DNA from: Enoplosus armatus
Taxonomy: Eukaryota > Chordata > Actinopteri > Centrarchiformes > Enoplosidae
DNA length: 64,000 bases
Assembly (NCBI RefSeq): GCF_043641665.1
Contig: NC_092181.1
Span: 2,400,421 to 2,464,420 of the forward strand
Direction of reading: 5' to 3'
Shown here: in pieces, positions 32,804-39,052 of the stretch
Layout: each line of letters opens with the position of its first letter
How positions within the stretch are numbered: the stretch's first letter is position 1
Position numbers and translations under genes: made by a program
Notes under the pieces: model-generated
Seen by the model: the letters and a program-made list of their open reading frames with translations, nothing else
What the model was told of the DNA's origin: nothing
Databases searched by the model: none

Positions 32804-35745
32804 ACAGACGAAACAACGTGTACATAATACACTATGTTCTAGTACATAACCTTGTCAAACTCTGTCCACCCACATGATTGTTCACCTTGCATGCGTGGTT
32901 ATGTTTGACTGTTTTTTTTCCTTTCAGTTTTACTGAAAGATGACAATGTGACAACATTCAAGATATATCATTCTCAGCTGTGTATATAGAGACACAGTGT
33001 TACAGCTTATTTTCTACTTTTATTTGACCTTTATCCAACCAGCATGTTCCCTTGAGATATAACCTCTCTGAGACAGCCTTGCCAAAAACACATAATAAGA
33101 TAAGAATTTAATAAATAATAATCATAAAATGATGAATAATGATAGATGATAATGAATATTTTTTTCAACAAAGAACCAAAAAACTGCTATTGTGTCACCA
33201 GTGAGCTCTTCCTCTTCTCCACAGAGTACCAAACCACCACCACAATGTGTTTTTGGGAGTGCCGTACTTTTGGTCATGAGCGATGGCTGCTTTAAGCACG
33301 AACGTTAGCGCGCTAACTTTGATAGTAAACATGGTGAACATTATACCAGCTAAACATCAGCATGTTAACAATCTCATTCATTGGGAGCATGTCAGCATGC
33401 CAACGTTAGTCTCACAGAGCTGCTAGCATGGCTGTAGACTGTCATTAGCGTCTGAGGGAGAAAACGTTTCATTACTGTGGTACATGTCGGGTGCTTTAGG
33501 TTCATCTCTATTATCTATGTACCATTCTGTATGCTATTTACATATGCTATGGCCTATATGAACATATCACTTTATTGTTACATCTTTTATCTTTCTGTCT
33601 CTCTCTCACTTTCTTCCATTTAAAAACAGACATTTGTGACATTGAGAAAAATATAGGTATTAAAAATCCAGAATTCTGAAATTTTGGGCATCTTGAGTAT
33701 GCTTGACCTTAATTTTGATGACCACACAAAGCTGTATTTGTAATGTGTTAGCTGCCCACAGTAGACCTGGTCACAAGTGTCTGTAGCTCAACTCCAGTTG
33801 GTCTGAAATGTCCCATATTGCTCTGTTGTTTGTCTCTCTCCACGAGCTAAAAGTGAAATTCAGAATCTGTTTTAAATGTTTGTTTTATTGCAGACAGTGA
33901 AGTGCATGTTTAAGCATCTAGACTATGTATCTGAGTTATTGATTTGTTGGTTCACCCTGTCCAGATTAAGACATTTTGTAATTCGATTGTGTTTAATCCT
34001 TGTTTTGCTGTTTCACTGCTTTCACTGTTTTTGATTTGTCCAATATTCCCTGTGAAGTACTGCGAGGAATCAGGTGTCTTAAACTTTTCTTCCAATGTGT
34101 CCTACGCTCCAGCTCTTCTTCTCTGTATTGGACGGCTACGGCAGTGTGAGCTCTGCCTGTCTGTCTTTGTTGGGTGCTGGCGGACGTGGTCTGCTATCAT
34201 GGCGTCCCAGCTGGATGACTACCGGCCCCTCCTGCACCGTCTCCTCGCTGGTGTTCCACGCGAGCTTCGCCGTACTTCGGCTGGTGTTGCTGTGGTTGGT
34301 TACTTCTGTGCTACTGAGGAACTACCGGCGCGCACGAGCAGAGCTGTACCGTCCGGCTGTGGATCTCCAAGACTACGAGATGGTTGAGCTCTTTCTCAGA
34401 CGACTCAAAATGTGGATGGGACTCAGCAGGACCAAGGAGGTATATTTCCTGTGTCATACCTACAGCTGCTGTGGCTATTTCCTGGAGCTTTCAGGGACGA
34501 AACAGTATAGTAACAGTTTGTTTTTATTAAGATTTTAGACATTTTATAGGGACAAAATATGAACAGATTAATGGTAGTAGACACTATGCTACACTACATC
34601 TCTAGTATTATGTAGAAAGATACATGAATCCTCACACTTTCCCCTACTCTTCCATCCTCTCTTTTTCCCCTCTTTCATCCTGTTCTTAGTTTCGTCATAA
34701 GGTGCGTTTTGAAGGCATGGAGCTGCCACCCTCCCGTTCGTCCTCCACCAGCGACTGTAAGTCCCTGTGCTTGCCACCGCTGGACGGTCCTGACTCCCCT
34801 CCCACCCCAGACAGCGTTGATGCGGGCTCTGAGGCCTCGTGGCGCCCGGCCTCCTCCAGTCCCTGCAGCCTGACAGAAGCCCCGGGGATCGGCCTGGGAC
34901 TCGGGTTGGGCCTGGGTTTGGGGCTCGGCCCAGGAGTGGTGATGGGAAGTACCAGCTGGAGGGAGAGGGCAGAGACTGAAGCCTCTCTGAGGAGGCTCCT
35001 CCCCACCCTGGACGCCCTCCTGCAACAGCTTGACCGTGTCACCATGGCAACAGAGGATCTGTACCACATCGAGTGTAGACTGGAGCGAGCCCAGAGGAAA
35101 CGGAGGCGTAGAGGGAGAGAGAGAGGAGGTGGTGGTCAGAGAGGGAGGAGCGAGGCAGGACAGAGAGGGAAGGGGGAGGACAAGGACTCCGCTGGATGGA
35201 GAGAACGAAAGAGTGGCAAAGAAAAACACAAAGGGAGCAAGAAGGGCAAAAAGACAGATAAAAGTGAACTTCCAAAGGATTGTGGAAACACCGCTGCCAA
35301 CCCCAAAAAGACTCCAATTGCCACACCTGTTCCCTTTTTAAAGACCAGACCAGCCTCCACCACGACGCACACCCCTGCTCCTCACTCATCAGCCAAACCT
35401 CCACCCACACCAGCCACAGATAAATCTGCCTCGGACGTCTCCTCTCTCCCCGTCTCATCAGCCAACGCTCCCCCTTCCCACGTCCCGCTGCCCAAAACAC
35501 CCACTGCACCTCCATGTACTCCTGCACCTACCCCTTCCTTGCCATCTACCCCTGCCCCTACGCCCATTAGCCGGGACTGGGACCCCCCCACAGAGAGAGA
35601 GACCCTCCCCTCCTCCAGCCTGTTCAACCACCCAGCTCACACTACCACCATTCCTACGCGCAAGCGAAAACGCAAACCCCCACCCCTCAAAAACAAGGTG
35701 CACCCCAACCTAGACAGGCACGGCCCTGGACACCCCAAATCCTGA
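1..35745 (+). CDS. pkd1: pkd1, polycystin-1 (5'-truncated, 47 exons in window)
   Basis: Polycystin-1 is a giant 11-TM receptor of cilia and plasma membrane that pairs with polycystin-2. Exons: 1-55, 1269-1390, 1482-1632, 3045-3307, 3597-3965, 4114-4596, 4702-4833, 5340-5515, 6243-6373, 6548-9171, 9917-10114, 10222-10530, 10692-11116, 12061-12211, 14223-14375, 15515-15655, 17072-17393, 17593-17809, 18730-18889, 18990-19142, 19309-19453, 19945-20280, 20476-20564, 20803-21121, 21653-21830, 22012-22276, 22358-22553, 22981-23151, 23248-23391, 23486-23696, 23798-23924, 24051-24143, 24405-24454, 24783-24997, 25091-25169, 25311-25426, 27111-27313, 28254-28448, 28582-28721, 29202-29332, 29587-29680, 29804-29932, 30623-30794, 30940-31230, 32566-32700, 34113-34439, 34690-35745. 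All introns read GT..AG and phases chain to 12,342 nt ending in TGA. Human PKD1 (about 4,300 residues) aligns along the whole length, so roughly 520 N-terminal residues (signal peptide, LRR, WSC, first PKD repeat, most of the lectin domain) lie to the left of the window. Exon numbers used in this annotation count from the window start. Confidence 0.97.
56..1268. other. pkd1 intron 1 in window
   Basis: The intron has a gtaggc donor and a ctctacag acceptor. I see no exon, RNA gene or recognised transposon in it. Confidence 0.7.
2480..2950. repeat. Dispersed teleost repeat in pkd1 intron 3
   Basis: The phrase with ctccactacatttatttgac and the following AT-rich stretch is a sequence I recognise as very common in percomorph genomes. 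Boundaries are approximate. The rest of this intron (1633-2480) shows only short CA-rich tracts. Confidence 0.5.
3045..3307 (+). CDS. pkd1: pkd1 exon 4: LDL-A-like cysteine-rich module
   Basis: The exon runs from a cag acceptor to a gtgaga donor and encodes 88 residues with about nine cysteines. It includes a Trp-Cys-Pro...Cys-Leu-Pro-Leu pattern followed by Cys-x4-Cys and Cys-Pro-x-Cys-Thr. This is the atypical LDL-A module of polycystin-1. The exon ends in a Phe-x-Leu-Pro-Ala-Gly-Pro run, which in human leads into the segment before PKD repeat II. The mature module is extracellular. Confidence 0.9.
3597..6373 (+). CDS. pkd1: pkd1 exons 5-9: first PKD repeats after the LDL-A module
   Basis: Exons 3597-3965, 4114-4596, 4702-4833, 5340-5515 and 6243-6373. 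The Leu-Gln-His-Asp-Ala-Gly-Pro motif in the first of these is identical to human. Exons 6-9 carry Ig-like PKD repeats with their Asn-x-Thr/Ser glycosylation sites. Exon 9 has a Trp-Ser-Phe-Gly-Asp-Gly signature (PKD consensus WDFGDG). Phases are 0,0,0,0 and then 2 and 1. PKD repeats form the stretched, mechanically strong ectodomain. Confidence 0.92.
4895..5180. repeat. Dispersed teleost repeat in pkd1 intron 7
   Basis: It contains gtgaaaaatgccccttacag followed by tttcccagggcccaacttg and then gacgtctt. This combination recurs widely in fish genomes in my experience. A related fragment may lie near 58400-58500. It occupies most of the intron. Confidence 0.45.
6088..6144 (+). repeat. (TG)n microsatellite, pkd1 intron 8
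   Basis: About 28 TG units lie roughly 100 nt upstream of exon 9. The same intron has a long pyrimidine-rich stretch at 5620-6060. Confidence 0.95.
6548..9171 (+). CDS. pkd1: pkd1 exon 10: large PKD-repeat exon
   Basis: This single 2,624-nt exon encodes about 874 residues of tandem PKD repeats. WDFGDG-type signatures recur (His-Phe-Gly-Asp-Gly, Ser-Phe-Gly-Asp-Gly, Asn-Phe-Gly-Asp-Gly). Each repeat closes with a variant of Asn-x-Val-Ser. The Cys-Asp-Arg-Cys-Thr-Pro motif and the Phe-Asn-Ile-Ile-Val-Thr-Ala-Glu-Asn stretch match human nearly residue for residue. The exon corresponds to about three quarters of human exon 15. The open frame reads on into the intron to 9279, but the gtaaag donor at 9172 and the homology show where it ends. 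Confidence 0.95.
9172..9916. other. pkd1 intron 10
   Basis: An AT-rich 745-bp intron at a site that lies inside one undivided exon in human (from memory). No feature seen. Confidence 0.7.
9917..11116 (+). CDS. pkd1: pkd1 exons 11-13: last PKD repeats and start of REJ
   Basis: Exons 9917-10114, 10222-10530 and 10692-11116, separated by introns of only 107 and 161 bp. They continue what I recall as one undivided exon 15 in human. Exon 12 holds a Trp-Asp-Phe-Gly-Asp-Gly repeat. Exon 13 starts the REJ region with a Cys-Glu-Glu-Pro-Glu-Val motif. Exon 11 opens with the sequence gtgagt, which is itself a perfect donor (see findings). All three extra introns are phase 0. Confidence 0.93.
11117..12060. 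other. pkd1 intron 13
   Basis: AT-rich with several short open frames that have no family resemblance. Nothing else seen. Confidence 0.6.
12061..21830 (+). CDS. pkd1: pkd1 exons 14-25: receptor-for-egg-jelly (REJ) region
   Basis: Twelve exons: 12061-12211, 14223-14375, 15515-15655, 17072-17393, 17593-17809, 18730-18889, 18990-19142, 19309-19453, 19945-20280, 20476-20564, 20803-21121 and 21653-21830. Conserved blocks include Pro-Ile-Ile-Glu-Gly-Gly-x-Tyr, Glu-Cys-Val-Ser-Cys-Lys-Ala-Gln, Glu-Phe-Cys-Val-Tyr-Lys-Gly, Val-Asp-Asp-Ile-Gln-Gln and Val-Leu-Asn-Glu-Glu-Pro-Leu. REJ is the extracellular module needed for GPS cleavage. The part that I recall as a single human exon 23 is split here into three exons (19945-21121). 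The exon starting at 17072 has a Gly/Glu/Asp-rich insertion of about 20 residues relative to human. Confidence 0.93.
13720..13960. repeat. Dispersed repeat in pkd1 intron 14
   Basis: It contains gaggctgttccatagtttag and neighbouring sequence that resembles the stretch at 29945-30050 (ggttgttccaaagtcagggg), so two diverged copies of one family are probably present. The intron (12212-14222) also has a (TC)n run near 12843-12880 and a (CA)n run at 13378-13407; nothing coding was seen. Confidence 0.4.
14419..14520. repeat. Dispersed teleost repeat in pkd1 intron 15
   Basis: The phrase ccaagctgggggtcgggacc followed by aatctgaggggtcacaagg is a widespread fish repeat, probably derived from a DNA transposon. 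The right boundary is unclear and may extend towards 14950. Confidence 0.5.
15463..15504 (+). repeat. (TG)n microsatellite at the acceptor of pkd1 exon 16
   Basis: About 21 TG units end 10 nt before exon 16, with only tgcgtgtgacag between. The rest of the 14376-15514 intron is AT-rich. Confidence 0.95.
16258..16430. repeat. Dispersed teleost repeat in pkd1 intron 16
   Basis: The motif acttatttatagagcacttt with acaaagtgcttcacaataaa is a frequent non-coding repeat in fish genomes. Nothing else that could be coding is seen in the 15656-17071 intron. Confidence 0.45.
16715..16775 (+). repeat. Fragment of dispersed repeat family B
   Basis: It ends in aaaatgttgaactattcctt followed by taaagc. The same end is seen at 42800-42836, and the reverse complement at 52040-52080. 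Confidence 0.4.
18405..18602 (+). repeat. Dispersed repeat family A in pkd1 intron 18
   Basis: The end (gtttcatggcaattcataca, then gtagttgttgagatatttca and accaaagtggtgga) matches 45925-45988 with only a few changes. The upstream part is rich in gctaacatgc-like units. Confidence 0.6.
22012..22276 (+). CDS. pkd1: pkd1 exon 26: GPS autoproteolysis motif
   Basis: This exon holds the GPS core of the GAIN-like fold. It has a Cys-Gln-Tyr-Phe-Ser, a Trp-Arg-Thr, a second Cys in Ala-Val-Cys-Arg-Thr, and then the scissile tripeptide His-Leu-Thr (His 22214-22216, Leu 22217-22219, Thr 22220-22222). Cleavage between Leu and Thr gives the non-covalently held N- and C-terminal fragments. All residues known to be needed in human are present, so cleavage is expected. 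The exon closes just before TM1 in a weak-looking but in-phase gtcagt donor. Confidence 0.95.
22358..23391 (+). CDS. pkd1: pkd1 exons 27-29: TM1 and PLAT domain
   Basis: Exons 22358-22553, 22981-23151 and 23248-23391. The first encodes a hydrophobic segment of about 23 residues (TM1), the conserved His-Lys-Leu-Asp-Gln-Leu-Asp and the start of PLAT. The PLAT domain (Lys-Tyr-Glu-Ile...Gly-His-Arg-His-Leu-Asp...Val-Trp-Lys-Ile-Arg-x-Trp-His-Asp-Asn) spans all three. PLAT is the cytosolic lipid- and protein-binding beta-sandwich of polycystin-1 proteins. Exon lengths 196, 171 and 144 agree with those I recall for human. Confidence 0.95.
23486..25426 (+). CDS. pkd1: pkd1 exons 30-36: TM2, TM3 and cytosolic loop
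   Basis: Exons 23486-23696, 23798-23924, 24051-24143, 24405-24454, 24783-24997, 25091-25169 and 25311-25426. TM2 lies at the end of the first exon and TM3 in the second, which closes with Phe-Arg-Met-Ser-Arg-Ser-Lys as in human. The remaining exons encode an acidic cytoplasmic loop with a conserved Trp-Pro-Glu-Leu-Leu-Ser-Asp block and an Asp-Glu-Asp-Leu-Ile block. The 50-nt and 79-nt exons are too short for ORF detection and rest on splice sites, phase and homology. Confidence 0.9.
25427..27110. other. pkd1 intron 36
   Basis: The longest intron of the 3' half of pkd1 (1.7 kb). It is AT-rich throughout and I see no exon or recognised repeat. The frame is continuous across it (phase 1), so no exon needs to be hidden here. 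Confidence 0.6.
27111..29932 (+). CDS. pkd1: pkd1 exons 37-42: TM4-TM6 and polycystin (TOP) domain
   Basis: Exons 27111-27313, 28254-28448, 28582-28721, 29202-29332, 29587-29680 and 29804-29932. The first holds TM4 and TM5. The second has the Arg-Val-Pro-Arg-Val-Arg-Pro-Pro motif. The third begins with TM6. The rest encodes the extracellular polycystin/TOP domain with Arg-Leu-Arg-Gln-Ile-Arg and Leu-His-Trp-Leu-Asp-Tyr-Arg. Between those two landmarks the fish protein is about 20-25 residues shorter than human and contains no cysteine. Exon 29587 has a tandem acceptor 6 nt downstream that would remove two residues. Confidence 0.88.
27400..27935. repeat. Probable dispersed repeat in pkd1 intron 37
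   Basis: The segments caatgtgcaatttgaaacat and gttggtaaagaccaaaaaca resemble a fish repeat I know. The boundaries and the class are uncertain. The remaining intron has no recognised feature. Confidence 0.4.
29945..30060. repeat. Second copy of the 13720-type repeat, pkd1 intron 42
   Basis: It shares the gttgttccaaagtcaggggg-like core with the intron 14 copy. The remainder of intron 42 is AT-rich, with a (TG)n run before exon 43. Confidence 0.35.
30582..30616 (+). repeat. (TG)n microsatellite at the acceptor of pkd1 exon 43
   Basis: About 17 TG units end 6 nt before exon 43 (ttcgtag follows). Confidence 0.95.
30623..34439 (+). CDS. pkd1: pkd1 exons 43-46: TM7-TM11, channel-like region
   Basis: Exons 30623-30794, 30940-31230, 32566-32700 and 34113-34439. 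TM7, TM8 and TM9 lie in exon 44, TM10 in exon 45 (after Gln-Leu-Arg-Phe-Leu-Arg-Glu-Trp) and TM11 in exon 46. Exon 46 ends with Tyr-Glu-Met-Val-Glu-Leu-Phe-Leu-Arg-Arg-Leu, the start of the cytosolic tail. This is the TRP-like core that assembles with polycystin-2. Human polycystin-1 lacks a canonical selectivity filter, and I see none here either. Confidence 0.93.
31345..31767. mobile_element. Small terminal-inverted-repeat element (MITE-like) in pkd1 intron 44
   Basis: The left end ttaaaggtgccctgag and the reverse complement of the right end (ttaaagtttccctgtggag) match imperfectly over about 24 nt. The 423-bp interior has no coding capacity. I recognise this as a repeat frequent in percomorph genomes. 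Confidence 0.6.
31874..31905 (+). repeat. (TG)n microsatellite, pkd1 intron 44
   Basis: Sixteen TG units; no exon is near. Confidence 0.95.
32758..32797 (+). repeat. (CA)n microsatellite, pkd1 intron 45
   Basis: About 20 CA units lie 57 nt after the exon 45 donor. Confidence 0.95.
33275..33445 (-). repeat. Dispersed repeat family A, inverted copy, pkd1 intron 45
   Basis: It contains ccagctaaacatcagcatgt and agctgctagcatggctgtag, the other half of family A in the opposite orientation. The rest of the intron (32701-34112) is AT-rich after the CA run and shows no exon. Confidence 0.5.
34690..35745 (+). CDS. pkd1: pkd1 exon 47: enlarged C-terminal cytosolic tail
   Basis: The last coding exon encodes 351 residues. 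Order: the conserved Phe-Arg-His-Lys-Val-Arg-Phe-Glu-Gly-Met-Glu block; a Ser/Pro-rich stretch; a Gly-Leu dipeptide run (about 34888-34938); a coiled coil with Leu-Leu-Gln-Gln-Leu-Asp-Arg and Ala-Thr-Glu-Asp-Leu-Tyr, which is the polycystin-2 pairing helix; a Lys/Arg-rich segment (about 35095-35265); a Pro/Thr/Ser-rich segment (about 35300-35640); a basic Arg-Lys-Arg-Lys-Arg-Lys cluster; and a terminal Asn-Lys-Val-His-Pro close to the human end. The stop is TGA at 35743-35745. The basic and Pro-rich insert after the coiled coil accounts for most of the extra length over human. Confidence 0.93.
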   Translation, partial: FRHKVRFEGMELPPSRSSSTSDCKSLCLPPLDGPDSPPTPDSVDAGSEASWRPASSSPCSLTEAPGIGLGLGLGLGLGLGPGVVMGSTSWRERAETEASLRRLLPTLDALLQQLDRVTMATEDLYHIECRLERAQRKRRRRGRERGGGGQRGRSEAGQRGKGEDKDSAGWRERKSGKEKHKGSKKGKKTDKSELPKDCGNTAANPKKTPIATPVPFLKTRPASTTTHTPAPHSSAKPPPTPATDKSASDVSSLPVSSANAPPSHVPLPKTPTAPPCTPAPTPSLPSTPAPTPISRDWDPPTERETLPSSSLFNHPAHTTTIPTRKRKRKPPPLKNKVHPNLDRHGPGHPKS

Positions 35746-35963
35746 ATACTCTGGATAGAGGGACGAACAGATGTGAATGGTGGAGCGAAAGAACGCAAGA
35801 GTAAATGTTGGGATAAGGACAAGAGGAGGACAGGGGCAGCAGGTTTTGTCCCCAGGTGTCCCCTCTAAACCCAGGGAAAGGAGAGAAAAGTGTGGATGGG
35901 GAGGTAATAGGATGAAGCACGGGGAGACGAGCGGTTTGGGGTGATGAAAGAAGAACAGAGAGC

Positions 35964-35974
35964 AATAAAATAAA
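35964..35974 (+). terminator. Proximal pkd1 poly(A) signal (tandem AATAAA)
   Basis: Two overlapping AATAAA hexamers lie about 220 nt after the stop codon. Use of this signal would give a short 3' UTR. Confidence 0.5.
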
Positions 35975-36503
35975 ACTTTGCAGGTTAATAAGTAAGTGAT
36001 CCGTCCAAATCCCTGTTCAGTTCTCTCAGAAACAAGGTGCAGGTCACCAGATGCTAAATGAGCTGGCTTAGTCAGCCTTGTAAAGTTCATTGAAACCAAG
36101 AAGTACTCCTATTCCTTATGTCCCCAGACTAAGACTGACCCCTGACGGACCCTGGAGGTCACACGGGGTCACTGACAGGAGCACACGAGCGTGCTCACCT
36201 GAGGACTGAACGAACTGAAGGCAGACAATGCAATCAGTCTTTTTGTGTATCTCAGAAAATTGTGTTGATTTCTCAGTAATGTTGTCATTATGTACATATT
36301 TTTTATATTTTATATTTCGGTCACCATGGGTACTTGTGGCCTGTCTGAAAATAGTCATGTTTTATGAACCCAAATTTGCATGCAGGCACACACAGATATA
36401 CGCACATGCAGGTATACACATGCATAGAAATAACACTGTAGGCACAGACAATTGTAACGTGCCGCACACTTCAGCCCACTGAGGTTCAAGAGAAAACTAA
36501 ATG

Positions 36504-36505
<2 letters not shown>

Positions 36506-36538
<33 letters not shown>
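36506..36538 (+). repeat. (CA)n microsatellite in pkd1 3' UTR
   Basis: About 16 CA units. Confidence 0.95.
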
Positions 36539-36540
<2 letters not shown>

Positions 36541-38143
36541 GGTTGTTGGGATCCCAGCAGCCACTTCTTCAGGGTGCAGATACAACCGTCCTCTCTACTG
36601 GACAAGTGTGGAGAAATGAACCAAGATACAAAGATAAAGGGAAGCCACGAGTAGTGACGAGGAGGAGGTGTAGCAAGTGGTAGTAGAATGACAGACCAAA
36701 GTAGTGTTAACAAGAAGAGGCAGAGGAAGGACAAGACGATGCTCAGTGGAGAAGTTTGGTTTTAGATAAAAGTTGAGGAAGCAGGAAGGATTTGCAGAAC
36801 TGAACATTTACACAAGTTCTCCCACCATAAAGCTATAATGTCTGATTATCTTTTCAAAATGTTTTGTTTCTATGTGTTGTGTTTAATATGGTTGTGATTT
36901 AAAAGCACTTTTGTTCTGATGTAGACTGTTTGTTTTTTGGTAAGGTGTGGTGTAAAGTAATAAGCTTTGAGTCCAAACCAATAGAGGAATGCTTCACTCA
37001 TACTGTATCTTAACTATAAACGTTGCCAAAGCTTTTGCATCATTTTTATCATGCCAAGTAATTCATTCATTAATTTTGTACTTAGCACTTTATTTCCTAA
37101 TGGAGCTGATATCCAATGCTATATTTAACTCTCGTGTCAAGTTTCCATTTCATATGTTAACAGCTACATTATAGAAACGTCCTAGTAAGTATTATCAAGA
37201 AGCCATAGCTAGCACTTTTGTCTGCTCTTGGTAGTGTTGTTGTTAACTTTCTTATTTTGATCAACATACGTACTTCCTGTGTCCAGTGGGCAGATCTCAG
37301 GGAACCCACCCTTTTCCCCCAAAACCTGGAAAGACAGCCAGCAAAACCAAAGCTGGGGGCAAAGTAGGTGTTTTCAGTAATCTAAGGAAATTATATTTTG
37401 CGGTTTTGTGGTTAAATCATGCCACTGACATTGACTTTCAGCCTGTTTTAGACTTCAGCTTCCTTCTTCTCTCGGCGCCCTGTTTTCATGGGTTTTTAAA
37501 GGATGTGAAAAAAAGGGCCGATGTTGCAGAGTGTGACTGAAACCCCTTTTTTCTTTCTCTTCCAATCAAACTCCACCGTTAAAGCAAAATGCTACTGCAC
37601 CCTCAACGATTTTATTTTGAAACATTATCTCACCTTTTTCCTGCCCATTAACTTGCATAAGATCTCACAAAAAAGGAATGAAAAAGACCCTGCTTCATCT
37701 GTGCGTGTACATTTCTGTATATATTGGTGCTTTGTGATGTATATATTTTTGCTTTTCATGATCAGTGTTGTTCATGTGCTGCAGTGGCATATGCATAGGT
37801 CAAGCACTGGTGTTGCAAACCCCAAAGTTTTACATTTCCCCTAACCGAAGCACTACAGCCAAAGCTATCAATCTATTTAATATAAACCTTTGTTCACAAT
37901 ATGCCAACTACAGACCACAGGAAGCTCAGCAGTCAACGCCTCCACTGGCCTTCATGTCCCTGCCCTGTGTACAGTGTGTTACAATTCTTGTCTTCTAACT
38001 GTCTCTTTGTGTTGTACGATGCATTGTTTTAAAATGGTGTTACAAATTTGTCTTTGAAAGCATTTGTCTCTGTTCTTCCTTGTATCTCATATCTGTATTT
38101 TGCAGTTGTAGCACTTCTCATGCTTTTGCACTTGACAAAGTCA

Positions 38144-38149
38144 AATAAA
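38144..38149 (+). terminator. Distal pkd1 poly(A) signal
   Basis: A canonical AATAAA is followed within 30 nt by a GT-rich stretch, the usual downstream element. It is the last strong forward signal before the tsc2 3' end, so cleavage near 38160-38175 is likely. Confidence 0.6.
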
Positions 38150-38306
38150 GAGTTTGACAGCTGAACTGTGCATAATGAAATGGCTTTGGTGTCGAATGCG
38201 TCGAAATCAATTTTAGAATAGTTATTCTATTGCAACAGGTTCATGGTCTGCAATCAAGCGGCCACTCAAAGAGCACAAACCCAAAAGCTTTTTCATGTTC
38301 CTTTTT

Positions 38307-38312
38307 TTTATT
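38307..38312 (-). terminator. tsc2 poly(A) signal (minus strand)
   Basis: The + strand reads tttatt, which is AATAAA on the tsc2 strand, about 365 nt after the tsc2 stop codon. It would end the tsc2 transcript near 38290, facing the pkd1 3' end. Confidence 0.55.
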
Positions 38313-38675
38313 CCACACACATATTTACACACCCTGCTCTCAAATGTAGTGTTCTGTACAACTTCACTCATCTCATGTTGCACATCAGAAACATCATGAT
38401 TAGACCTAAAAAGTGTAAAGCGTTAGCATTTCAAAACATTTCGAAAAGTATGCAGAAATTACTGTCTTCACATATCAATACTTCATCACAAAATAAGCCT
38501 TTATGATACTATGAAGCTTGTAAGGTTTCCAATACAAAGTCCCGATTGGTTTTAAGTCAAAATCAGTGTGTCATCCTGAATTCTTCCACACAGAGAGGTG
38601 AAAGTAAACTCAGCTCTAAGGCAGGTGTGTGCATGTCTGTGGTCGTGTGTGTGTCTGCCAGGAGAAGACATCTAA
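38313..38675 (-). other. tsc2: tsc2 3' untranslated region
   Basis: This is the region between the tsc2 stop codon and its first downstream AATAAA. It is AT-rich with no open frame matching either gene. Confidence 0.55.
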
Positions 38676-39052
38676 TCAAACAAAATCAGTGAAATCGTCC
38701 ACTGTCGATACCAGTCTTTTCCTCTGCCCGGGGACTTCTTGGTTTGCTGCTGGAGTGCTCTGCTGGAACGACTTGTTCTGCTGAGTGTGTCCTTGGGTCA
38801 GAGAGATGCCGGGAGTCGAGCGAGACTGAATGTCTTCCTGGGCCTGAGACAGAGCAGAGAGACGGCAAGATGGATGAAACTGAAAATATTGTGAAGTAAA
38901 AGTAGTGACAGTGATGAAGGGAAACCCATTTCTTTCTTTGTGTGCTTTCTTACCCTGGTCCTGATCCTCTTAATGTGCCGTAATCTTGCGAGCCACTTAG
39001 AGGCGTAAGCATCAGAGGGGTTGGCTCTGTACTGATGAACCAAAGAAGCCAT
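38676..39052 (-). CDS. tsc2: tsc2 coding exons 40-41: calmodulin-binding helix and C-terminus
   Basis: Exons 38954-39052 and 38676-38843. The first encodes [10 protein letters not shown], the amphipathic basic helix known as the calmodulin-binding segment in human. The last ends Gly-Gln-Arg-Lys-Arg-Leu-Val-Ser, the RSK-type Ser1798 site, then Asp-Phe-Thr-Asp-Phe-Val and TGA. The last exon has two in-frame acceptors 6 nt apart (38843 or 38837). I chose the first AG after the pyrimidine tract. Confidence 0.95.

Larger units (their letters stand above)
35746..38170 (+). other. pkd1: pkd1 3' untranslated region
   Basis: No coding exon is seen on either strand here. The stretch contains two plausible poly(A) signals (35964 and 38144), a (CA)n run at 36506-36538 and AT-rich sequence. 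The extent of the longer UTR is inferred from the distal signal, which is followed by a GT-rich region. No transcript evidence is available. Confidence 0.6.

Noticed and set aside
34675..35229. Long open frame on the minus strand opposite the pkd1 tail
   Set aside because: It is the antisense shadow of the pkd1 last exon. Its low-complexity composition mirrors the Pro/Arg-rich coding strand, and it has no family resemblance.
35039..35527. Second antisense open frame opposite the pkd1 tail
   Set aside because: Same reason: GC-rich repetitive coding DNA keeps the other strand open.
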